The notes beneath the pieces are model-generated. The model had not been told where the DNA came from. It did no database searches and saw only the letters and a program-made list of their open reading frames with translations. This document shows, in pieces, positions 49,480 to 59,473 of a stretch of DNA of 64,000 bases. The stretch covers positions 8,122,001 through 8,186,000 of the forward strand of contig CM035233.1 of NCBI GenBank assembly GCA_020226215.1, read 5' to 3'. This DNA comes from Sindora glabra (lineage: Eukaryota; Streptophyta; Magnoliopsida; Fabales; Fabaceae). Both the position numbers and the translations under genes were made by a program. Within the stretch, counting starts at the first letter, position 1; every line of letters starts with the position of its first letter.

Positions 49480-49863
49480 AATTGTGTTTTTCTTCAAGAA
49501 AAGCCTACTATCTCTAGCAATAGCACCACCATCTCTGGCGAAGCCTCTAGATTCATATTTTTCAACTAAGATAGGGGATTTTGGGCTTGTAAGGTTGAAA
49601 ATGGAGGATCTAGAAATGGTGCAGCAAAATAGAGGAGAAAATTAAACTGAGAGGAAAAAGGATAAAATTATAGACTTTGGGGACAATCATGGTTCAATTT
49701 TGGAAAAGGAAAATAACATAAATATTAGATTTGAAGATAATAATGGAATGGTTGATCGATTACTAGAGAATTGCATGGTTTGGATTATGGATTTAGAGGC
49801 TTCGCCAGAGATGGTGGTGCTATTGCTAGAGATAGTAGGCTTTTCTTGAAGAAAAACACAATT
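49480..49863. repeat. Perfect 70-bp inverted repeat, 244-bp spacer
   Basis: Arms 49480-49549 and 49794-49863 are exact reverse complements, including 'tctctagcaatagcaccacc'. Perfect identity shows a recent copying event. Confidence 0.92.
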
Positions 49864-50330
49864 AAAAATAAAAACAAGAAGCTAAAGAAATGGTAGAAGG
49901 GAGATTTTTGTGAAAAGGTAACAGAAAAAAGAAGAAGCATTGATCCAAACTGTAATGACAACAGTGAAATGCGGTTGTAAAAGGAAGAAGGTGTTGCTGT
50001 GCTATAGTAAAAGATGACAACAAACACATTCTCATTATTGTTAGTGGGTCATTGAAGTCAAATGGTTCCAATGTTACTTGTATGGGTTGTAACATTGGTC
50101 TAAATTGCCTAAGCTAGTTCTAGATTAACAATAGAGTTAATTTTTAAATTAAAGAATAAAAAAGCCAGTTGAAGTCACATCAGCCAGATAGACATATACT
50201 AATATAAGTTGGACGAAAGTATTTAATTAAAAATTATCTAAAATTATAGATATCCAATTCAAAATTTATAACTATAGGTACCTAGATTAAAAAAAGTTAA
50301 AATTATTGGTACCCATGGTACAATTTAACT

Positions 50331-50581
50331 AAGAAAAAAATAATGCTTTGCATCTAATAGCTCAATTAGGGTGATGGCCATAAAAACTTATAGTTTTTGT
50401 TAATAATACTATAAACGAGTGGTATGCACAATTGCCTTGTTTATGACCTTTTTTTAGTACATCATTAAGGAAGAAAGAAAAACAAGGCCCTAACATAAAT
50501 AACAAAAGTAAAGTCTACTAACAAAAAAGGAATAGTTGTAGTACTAGTTAACTTATCCCATAATATGGTCTTGATTTTTAG
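50331..50581 (-). pseudogene. LINE piece 3
   Basis: It matches copy B at 27435-27670: 'taatgctttgc/caatgccttgc', 'tttgttaataatacta', 'acttatcccataa/gcttatcccataa'. It lies between the MULE-like element and the composite insertion. It belongs to the 3' part after RNase H and is non-coding as it stands. Confidence 0.7.
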
Positions 50582-50976
50582 TGTAAAATCTTAATTCTTA
50601 AAACCATTTTAGCTATTTAAATTAAAAAAAAATTGGTAATATTTTCTTTTTTCTTTATTTTTTATAATTTTTTTTACAATGATCAATGTTATATGAAAGC
50701 AACTACTAGAGAGTTACGTAAACTTTTATCATCTTATTATAGAAGATCCTAATATTAAAAATGATAACTTAAGGGATTTGTTTGAGCCCACAATGTCAAA
50801 GTAACAATAACTAAAGGGGTCCAAGTGATGGTTATCCATTTATCCTTAATTCTTGGCATTCCATGGTGAAAATGAAATAGTACCTAAAAACATTGATAAC
50901 AAGGGTAAATAATTAGTGAGTGAAGCTTCATGTCTACCCTAGTAGTCCTAGCCATTTTAAAGTTTTTTATCCTACT

Positions 50977-53900
50977 TGTCATATCCCAAAATTTAAGTTC
51001 CATAAATTTTGAAACCTATAAAGAATTATTCATTTATTTTAATATTAAAATAAATGATAGGATGAGTTATTATATTTTGTACAAATTATAATTTAAATAT
51101 AATAATTATCCTTGGAATAGCTTTGCTATTCCTAAAATGCCCTTAATTAAGTATTATTGCGAAAAAGGATAGTAATAATATATCGAGACTAGCATGTATA
51201 GTGATTGATGATTATGAATCATGGATATATGATATCAAGTCAATACATGAGTGCATTATTAGTGAACAATGTATTGAATTGACCTATTGTAAAAATACTA
51301 CATGGATAGATGTGTCATTAGTTTTTCTCATATGACCACAAATACATATAGTCTTTTAACTTAAAGTTACTACAGTTCCCTACATGAAAAGTTACTCACT
51401 TTGATATCGTCCTATGTTACCTTTAATCGGGATGACGAATAAGGCTTTAATTAGGTGTGTCATGAATTATGCAGAGGGAAGTGAGTGATGTAAATGAGAT
51501 TTTGTTACTCTTGTATAAAAGAGAGATATCCTTAGGCCCCTTGATTGAGTGAGACTTAAAAATGCATAGTCATGCTCAAATGAATTAATATGTGATATTA
51601 ATAATTTGTCTTAAAGTTTACTCAGTATCAAGAAATATAAATTGAACATTAACGAGGATGACACATTCCATACCTCCAGTTTAATTTGGATATTATTATA
51701 AAGTGGATTATGTTACAAAGCATCGATCATATATTAGGTAGATGTTGAATCATAGACATTCTTACTACTTGAGTGGTAGTGATATATTGTTAGATACCGC
51801 TTATTGTCTATGACCCAAAGATGAGTCATTGTTAACGTAGTAAGAACGTACAGGGTCACACAAAAGGAGTAAAAATGAGACAATAATTAATTAGATTTTA
51901 GTTGGACTAAGATTCAATTAATTAGACTTATTTTCGTTCATATATATATATTATTAAGATAATAATATATTTATTTACATAATATATATGTGATATTATT
52001 TGATATTAAAGTAATATCAGATAATTATTTTATTAGATATTAGATAATTATATTATAAGATAATATTATTTTCTAATATATAAGATATCTATATGCCAAT
52101 TTTAATATTAGATAATTATATTATGAGATAATATTATTAACTAATATTAGATAATTAATAGATAAGTTCTATCTTTCCTCACTTTCTCTTTGATAAGGAT
52201 AAGGTGATAGTTATTTAGTGTGATTAGGATTTTTTGAAGCATTATCCTAGTAGGATTAGGATTGTGATATGCCTTAATTTTATAAAAAGGAATTGAAGGC
52301 AGCAATTAAATATGCACATTAGTTTCAATCAAATCTTAAATCACTCAAAATGCCTAACCTAATCTTAATGAGAGAAGTGAATTCTAGTAGCTTCGTGTAG
52401 AAGAGAAGTTATTGTTCACTTTGTGTGGATACTGTAAAGATGTTGTACATTCTGACTAGCATTTGATTCATCTCAGTCTCTCAAGAATTTATCTACAAAG
52501 AATATGAGCATAAATAAGGTAAAACCCTAATACTGATTTATGCCCTTTTGCATAGATTCTAGGTAGAATTCGGATCAAAATTTTAAATTTCGTTGCATAG
52601 AGATGATCCGAAACCTAATAGAACCTCTAGAGATCTTTTTTAATAATCCTCTATGATTACTTACTAACTATGTTTATGATGTAAAATTATATTGAAATAC
52701 CGAAGAAAAATAGAATGGTAACTACTTATGCAATTAATCAAACATAAAACGTGCAAACTTAAACTAATGCAGAATGCAAAATAATCATGTAATGTAGAAT
52801 TCAAAATTCAAAATAAATGTAGAACCAAATTGGGGGGAGGACTTTTAAGTTCAAAACAAGCAAAAAATAATAGCAAAATATTAACAATAAAATTAACGGA
52901 GCAGTAGCAATAAAAAAAGGAATATCAATGAATAAAAATAGTTAATCTAAGTTATTTAAGATCTCTTTAAGAGATTTATCATAGATCACTATAAACTTAA
53001 TTTTACAATTAATTATTTAGCCTTGAATTATCTGAAATCTTTGCAACAATTCATGAACTCTAAGCTAGATAATCATTTAGGGTCTAATTGATTAAGATTA
53101 GCAAAGTTAGACAATTGCCATAACTCCTAAGTTAGATCAAAACTAATTTAAAGATAGAATTCAACTAAATTAAATGGATTAATTTAGAATCCTAAACCAT
53201 CCATTCATACCTTTTTCTCCTATAAAGAATTATGATTAATTAACTAAAATTCTCTATCAATTCTAGATCATGAATATCAAAATTGAATCAAGATTATATC
53301 AAATCAACATTCAAATCAATTAACTCATGCAATTCAAAGAAGATAGATGAAGAAAAAGAGAAATCAATTACAAATATCACCATACAATTCAAAATCTCAT
53401 AATTCAAGAGAAGAGTCTTAAAATTCCTTGAATCAACTCAAAAGGAATTAGCCTTCTATTGAAGAGAGAAAAATAAAATAAAAATAAGAGAACTAGAAAT
53501 TTATCTATATGTTTTTTTCTCTCTTTTTATTCTGATCTACCCTCCCACTATTGCTAACCTCTGAGGTATAATTAGGATTGGGCCTTAACTACAAACTTGT
53601 AGCTTAGTGTCTTAGAATCTACCCTCAAAATTTCAGCCCAATTTGACATTTCTACCTTAAGTTATAGCTAAAATACTATGGATAGCTCAATCTAGTCTAA
53701 GTTGACGTAATTAGCCATCAATCTATCTTCTTTAGCCTTCAAAATGACTTAGTTTCTTTAAAAAGGCTTCATGAATGATGAGGTATGGATACTATGAAAT
53801 AATTGAACTTGGCATTACATCAATTGGATACTTGGAGCTTTATATATGAATTAATCATTATAATAGGGTCGGGTCTGGATTAGAACAATAATATTTAGCT

Positions 53901-54187
53901 AAGTTTTTACTTACTTTTGACCTCCAATATGGAAGAACCAGGCTTTTAAACAAACTAGAAAGTTTTAGAACTTTTTCTTAGCTTTCCGATGGTATAAGGA
54001 TCATCTAAATTCGACATTCAGAGCTCAAGTTATGAACAGAAAATTGAAATAGTACAAAAAATTTAACATTAAGCCCAAAATTCAATTAAGTTCAAATTAA
54101 TGCAATTACTCTCAAATTAAGTATCATCTTCATCCTAATAGGCTTAAATATGAGAGAAAATATTAATAAAATATTATTCACATTAGT
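50977..54187 (-). repeat. Gypsy-type LTR, copy R3, split by a solo LTR
   Basis: It consists of 50977-51016 and 52621-54187. Similar to R1/R2: 'cttactaactatg', 'accaaattgggggga' (R1: accaaattagggggg), 'ctagataatcatttaggg' and the 'tttagagctc/ttggagctt' zone appear in the same order. It starts tgtcatatcccaaaattt. No gag or pol adjoins it, so it is probably a solo LTR. The right edge is approximate. Confidence 0.55.
51017..52620 (+). mobile_element. Solo LTR, copy 2
   Basis: From about 51067 onward it is clearly the same sequence as 41510-43092 (e.g. 'ttcctaaaatgcc', 'tggtagtgatatattg', 'gcatagattctaggtaga'). The first 50 bp are diverged. Flanks aaacc (51012-51016) and gaacc (52621-52625) differ by one G/A change, consistent with an aged 5-bp duplication. 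The end reads aaacctaata for aaacctaaca. Confidence 0.75.
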
Positions 54188-54574
54188 AGGCCCATTTGAA
54201 TCCCTTGTCCATTAGCTTAATTAGGTCTTACTTTGTCACACAAAAATTCCATTCTTTACTTCATTTGAGATTTATGCTTAAACTTTTGACCCTTGTTTAA
54301 CATAGATCCTTAATACTAGACTTACACTTTAGTTTTTTTTTTCCTATAAATTAAGTCTTACTCTATGGAATACCTAATGACTCAAAACACAATATAATGA
54401 CAATAATTAAATTGTATGTACATATTCATATATTCATGTTTTCACACATATAATCATGTCTTTAGTCATGTATATTTGGCTATACTCCTTAGTGCATAAC
54501 TATGCACATCTTTATGTGTATAACATTTATTGTCTAGGATAATTAACATATCTTTTGGTATGTTAAGAGCCATT

Positions 54575-55085
54575 ATGTGGAATTTATGTATGATTTAGCC
54601 TTATGTGTCTATTTTTCACTAGTTTTGGCTGCTTATCAATCGAACATTTCTAAATGAAGTTATAACTTGATTACCTCATGTAGGTTAATGCAATTTTGCC
54701 TAAACCTTCCCTTAAATGGTATGAATTATTATGAATTGTTAGTAAGAGTTAACTCATGAAATTTTTATACATTATATCCATAGATATATATTTTTCACCA
54801 ATTTTAGTTGATTAGTAGTCGAACCTTCCTAGACAAAGTTATGACTTAATTACTAGTGACCAATTAGCATGGTTATGTCCAAAATTTTGCCCATCTTTAG
54901 AAAAAATTTGATATTAATTAGCTTTGAACTAAATTATGAAATTTATATGTTGAATCTTAAGATGTCTATTTTTCAAGTCTGTTAATAGTTTGTTGTTTGA
55001 ACATTTCTAACTTAAGTTATGGTCAAAACATCATTAGATGTGCAAAAATTCCATTGATATGAGTTTAGTTTTAAACTTTCTTAAA
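54575..55085. repeat. Three diverged tandem units of about 178 bp
   Basis: 'tctatttttcac' (54608), 'atatatttttcac' (about 54786) and 'tctatttttcaa' (54965) mark the units. Each continues with 'cgaacatttct' or similar, 'aagttatgacttaatta' or similar and a pyrimidine-rich end. The units are old and diverged. Confidence 0.55.
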
Positions 55086-55283
55086 AGGTTAGTCTAATTT
55101 TTACTTTATGGATTAATTAGAAAGTCCAAACTCCTTAATAATGTAATCCTTGCCTTTTTTTTATTTAAATATAAAGGATTATATTTTGGACTTCTTCTTA
55201 AGGATGCACTTTAAACCCCTCTTTCGAAGGCTTTCATAACTTAATAATACTATAATCCTTTATTAAATTTTTAGGTTATTACA

Positions 55284-55560
55284 TTTAATTCCCATTTTTA
55301 CCATAGTATTAGTACAATTATACCTCTCTTGTAAGGTATAAGCCATTTTTGTCATAGTATAAGTATAATTATTCTCCCTCTCTTGAAGTATGAGAGAACC
55401 TTAACTTTGTGAGGAATTTGATAGATGTAATAATAGTACCATATTTGTATCCCTTACCTTAACTTTTTTACTAATAAGCTTTCTAATATTTCTATCCTAA
55501 GTAATCTTTAATCTTTTTCGAGTAGTATGATGCTTAACTTGGTTATTAGTTATAGAGGCA
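55284..55560 (-). pseudogene. LINE piece 2: RNase H domain, C-terminal part
   Basis: It matches copy B at 27670-27900 ('accatatttgtatcc', 'tactaataagct', 'atcctaagtaat'). On the minus strand this is the later part of the RNase H domain and what follows. A 40-bp local duplication (ccatttttaccatagtatta and ccatttttgtcatagtataa) is present at 55300-55375. Confidence 0.68.
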
Positions 55561-55564
55561 TCAA

Positions 55565-57500
55565 GTAGGTCATGACCCATAGGTTTAACTATACCTATCA
55601 CAAATTTTAATGGGTTTGGATCTTTAAAATTAGGCCTACTTTTTAATATAAGTAATATAGGCTAATCCATTATGGATTTGGTTTATCATAGGTCAACCTA
55701 TATTTGCTAAATCTGTGGACTCACAAGTTATCCTAGCCTATTCTAAGTTTTAGTGGGTTTGGACCTACTAATTATTGGTGTTTGTCCTAAGAGCTAATTA
55801 TAAAGATGATTGTAATAAATGCACAATGTATTATATTTTATTTCAGGTAATTTTGATTATTATATTTTATTTTATATTCTATTACTTTACGTAATTTATA
55901 ACTTAACATAATAATTATCTCTGAATAGTTTTACTATTCCTAAATTACTTATAGTCAAGTATTATTGCAAAAGGGATAGTAATAATACATCGAGACAACA
56001 TGTATAGTGGCTAATGATTATGAATTATGGATATATGATATTAAGTTAATACATGAGTATATTATTAGTGAACAAATATACAGAACTAGCTCGTAATGAG
56101 AAAATTACATGAATTATCATGTGTCATTAGTTATTCTCATGTAACCACAATGCATGTAGTCCTTTGACTTGAAGTCACTACGGTGCCCTATACGAAGAGT
56201 CACACACTTTGAAGTTGTCTTGTATCACTTTTAATCGGGATGTGTTATAAGACGTTGATTAGGTGTGTCATGAATCATGTAGAAGGATGTGAGTGATGTA
56301 GATGAGAATTTTATTCCTATACATAATAGGATTGATATCCTTGGACCCCTTGATTGAGTGAAATTAAGAAATGCATGGCCATGCTCAAATGGATTAATAT
56401 AAGATATTGATCATTTGCTTAAGTTAGTTTACTTGATATCAAAAAACATAAATTGAACATCAATGAGGATGATGCATTCCATGTCTCTAGTTTGATTTGG
56501 ATACCATTACAAAAGGGACTATGTTGCAAAGTGTTGTTCACACATTAAGTGAATATTGAGTCACATACAATTTTTACCACTTGGATGGCAATGATGTATT
56601 ACTAGATGCTGCTCACTATTTATGATTCACAAGTAGGCCATTACTAATATAGTAAAAACTTATAGGGTTACACAAAAGGAGTAGGAATGAGATAATAATT
56701 AATTGAGCTTTAGTTGGATTAAAATCTAATTAATTAGGCTTATTTTTGTCCATATACACATTATTATTAAGATAATAATATGTTTTTCATATAATATATA
56801 TATATATAATATTATGTGATATTAAAGTAATATCAAATAATTATATTATGAGATAATGCTATTATTTAATATTAGATAATTAATAGATAAGTCCTATCTC
56901 TCTTCACTCTCTCTATGATAAGGATAAGGTGATAATTGTTAAGTGTAATTAGGATTTTTGAAGTGTTATCCTAGTAAGATTAGGATTGTGATATGCTTTA
57001 GTTCTATAAAAGGATTTGAAGGCAACACTTTGACAACACGCACATAAGCTTCCATCAAATCCTAAATCACTCAGAAAATAGCCAATCCAAATCCTAGTGA
57101 GAGAAACGTATCCTAGCAAATTTATGGAGGGTGAGAAGTCATTGTTCATTTCGTGTGGATACCATAGAGATGCTGTACCTTCTGGGTGGCATTTGATTCA
57201 TCTTGGTTTCTCAAGAATTTATTCAGAAAGAATACAAGCATAAACAAGATAAAACCCAAATACTAATTTATTCCCTTTTGCATGCATAGATCCTAGGTAA
57301 GATTTAGATTAAAATTTTAAAAAATTCCCCTGCATATATTGATCCAAAACCTAACACTAATATTGAACCCATTTTGAACATAGGTGATATGAACTAGCTA
57401 ATTATAAACTTAACTTGTCACAAACTCGACCCATCACGAATTGGTACGTATTCACACAAATTGACCCACTTTATAAGCCTAATTGGTTATGATTCATAAA
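55565..57500. mobile_element. MITE-like element carrying solo LTR copy 3
   Basis: The parts 55565-55772 and 57357-57500 together make a non-coding element of about 350 bp related to the first 200 bp of the window. It interrupts the LINE RNase H domain, as shown by copy B, where the flanks are contiguous. Its exact ends are uncertain. Confidence 0.5.
55773..57356 (+). mobile_element. Solo LTR, copy 3 (1584 bp)
   Basis: It starts tattggtgtttgtcc and ends aaacctaaca. Perfect 5-bp duplications ctaat lie at 55768-55772 and 57357-57361. TATA box tataaaa at 57005-57011. Its length is within one base of copy 1. It has more substitutions than copy 1 relative to their common parts. The minus-strand frame 56949-57149 is not a gene. 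Confidence 0.92.
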
Positions 57501-57639
57501 TATGCAAAGAACCTAAAAATCATCTTTACATCTCTAAGTAGACCACTATATCTATATTTTCTTGTATTTCCCATAGAACTTATGTTCATGACCTTTTGAA
57601 TGAATATTTCATCATCAGTGTTAATCACCCTTGTAATTT

Positions 57640-58840
57640 ATAATATTTTTTTTATTATAGTTTAGGATGTTACAAGAATTTAAGATAAGGTAGTCCAATG
57701 AACTCTTGTTCAATCATAACAAATAACTCATACAATAAGGAAATTGTGTGATACAAATATTACTTATATTATGGTGTGAGTATATTGATAAATATTATAT
57801 TAGTTAAATATAATGCCTAATATATTCATAGATAGGTGGATCTATTCAATTGTAAGTAATTATATTGCTCCCTATGTAGTTAAGTATGTCACATTTGCAG
57901 GACATAATAATATAAAATAGGATTAAAAATATGATAATATAATATAGAATAATAAAAGGATAAAATATAATCCTATTAAGTGTAAACTTATATTATCATT
58001 AGTTTGTTATCATACATACATATATATAGAATTAAAAATAATTTATATTATAATTATTTTGTAGTATTTAGTAATTATATTTTTTAATTTTTTTGATTAA
58101 AAATAAATAATATATTATTATATTTTATCATTTTATATGTGAATAATAATATTTTGAAGATAAAAATAAGTTAAGAGTAAACTAAGAATAGTCAATTTTA
58201 TTCTACTTCTATCCTATTATAACAATTAATTTATCTTATATTAATGTTATAAGATAAGTTGATAAAATTACATTATATCTTATTGTGTAATGCTTAAACA
58301 TCTACTAAAACATGATACTATATATTTATAATATTATATTACTCTTGTATGATACACTAAATGCTAAAGTGACTTTTAGTGCTTTACTTACTTATCAAAA
58401 AGATTATATGCCTTCCATTATATCCAAAATTCAATCCTAATCCTTATATGTATGCGTTAAGTAATTTAACCACTTTTTTATTTAGTTAAAAAATAGAAAT
58501 TCATTGCTTTAGAAAATTTTGACCAATCAATTGAAAAACACATAAAAGTGCTTTATTAATAGGTCATCTTGTCGTGACCATTATAAATATGAGTAAGATG
58601 TAATTGTTTAGCATTATGATTAGCAATTTACTTATTTTAATATACTCTAACTCAATAATTGGATAAGTTAAATTAGTTTTTATGGTTTAAACCACTTGTC
58701 ACATTTTTTTTTATTTCATAGAAGATAGTTAAGCAAGAGATTTGTTTTTAAAATACCACTTACAATATTTTATCCTAGGTAATAGACAAGTAGCAACTAA
58801 AATCCTTTTGCTGCCTTATATGAGGTTTCCATTGGTATTA
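57640..58840. other. Probable insertion inside the LINE, AT-rich, no gene
   Basis: This interval separates the LINE zinc finger region from its RNase H start and is longer than the usual linker. It includes the repeat shared with 46410-46600. No termini or coding sequence were recognised. Confidence 0.4.
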
Positions 58841-58848
58841 TCTTGAAA

Positions 58849-59473
58849 TTACAATTGAATTGAAGGGAGGTTGTCCATAAGCTTGATAATATATGTCATT
58901 AGATTGCTCCATTCCCATTTGGACTTTACCTTTCCTTGCAACATACTTGAATAAAATTTAAAGTGTAAATAGATATTTAGAGAAGGGATGCTCTTATCAA
59001 GTGGATGGTTAAAGATCAGGTTTTTATGACTCAAAAGTAAGCACTTAAGTTTCTAAATATTAGTTAATATGAAGAATTTAGCCACAACATCTCACCTTTC
59101 ATTCCTTGAGATCTTTACAAGACAAAAAATGACTCTTTCCTTTTTAGATTCTTTTTTTATAAACCTGCAAGCTTATATTTCAAGAAGCCATATCATTTAT
59201 GGAAATGGATTCTTGCAAGTTCTAGAAATCAGAGATTGCCATTTTCCAATAAAAGTCAACAAAGATTTTATTCTATTACAACAACTTTTGATACATTATC
59301 ATTGCTTTCTAAGGGCAAGCTTCCTTATTCTAGAATACCATAAGGTTTTTATACTAGCAAATGGTATAAAAGAGAATTATTATAGGTATTATAAGCTTTG
59401 TATGGACCTATCTATGTTTGATACATCTCTTAAGATAAAATTTGACCTACTAAATAATATCTTGCAGTTTTAG
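58849..59473. other. LINE linker region, open frames not supported
   Basis: The plus-strand frame 59069-59473 (134 codons) and minus-strand frame 58849-59034 lie where the LINE linker between zinc finger and RNase H would be. The plus-strand frame is antisense to the LINE and has no known motif. I regard both as chance. Confidence 0.45.

Larger units (their letters stand above)
48707..50330. mobile_element. Mutator-like element with scrambled interior, 1624 bp
   Basis: It is flanked by a perfect 9-bp duplication, aagaaaaaa (48698-48706 and 50331-50339), the size made by Mutator-like transposases; the simple A-rich sequence weakens this slightly. Terminal inverted repeats extend about 150 bp (48707-48860 and 50180-50330), sharing 'ataaattttgaattgg', 'tatctataattttagata' and 'cgtccaactt'. 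Copy B shows the empty site. The interior holds a 97-bp hairpin, a perfect 70-bp inverted repeat and several reshuffled duplicates. Minus-strand frames 49785-50027 and 49862-50095 overlap and are not convincing genes. It needs a transposase from elsewhere. Confidence 0.8.
50582..55283. mobile_element. Composite insertion, 4.7 kb, TG...CA ends
   Basis: It starts tgtaaaatctt and ends aggttattaca. The flanks are tttag (50577-50581) and tttaa (55284-55288), one G/A change apart, and LINE sequence continues on both sides. Inside are an Athila/Tat-type LTR (R3, 50977-54187) that itself carries a solo LTR, and outer parts (50582-50976, 54188-55283) without recognised coding sequence. The two outer parts do not look like LTRs of each other, so this may be several insertions rather than one element. 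Confidence 0.5.

Noticed and set aside
49785..50095. Two overlapping minus-strand frames in the MULE-like element
   Set aside because: They overlap in different frames, begin inside the inverted repeat and show no domain; a captured gene fragment is possible but unsupported.
59069..59473. 134-codon plus-strand frame
   Set aside because: Antisense to the LINE, no recognised motif, and Ile/Leu/Phe-rich composition as expected from AT-rich DNA.
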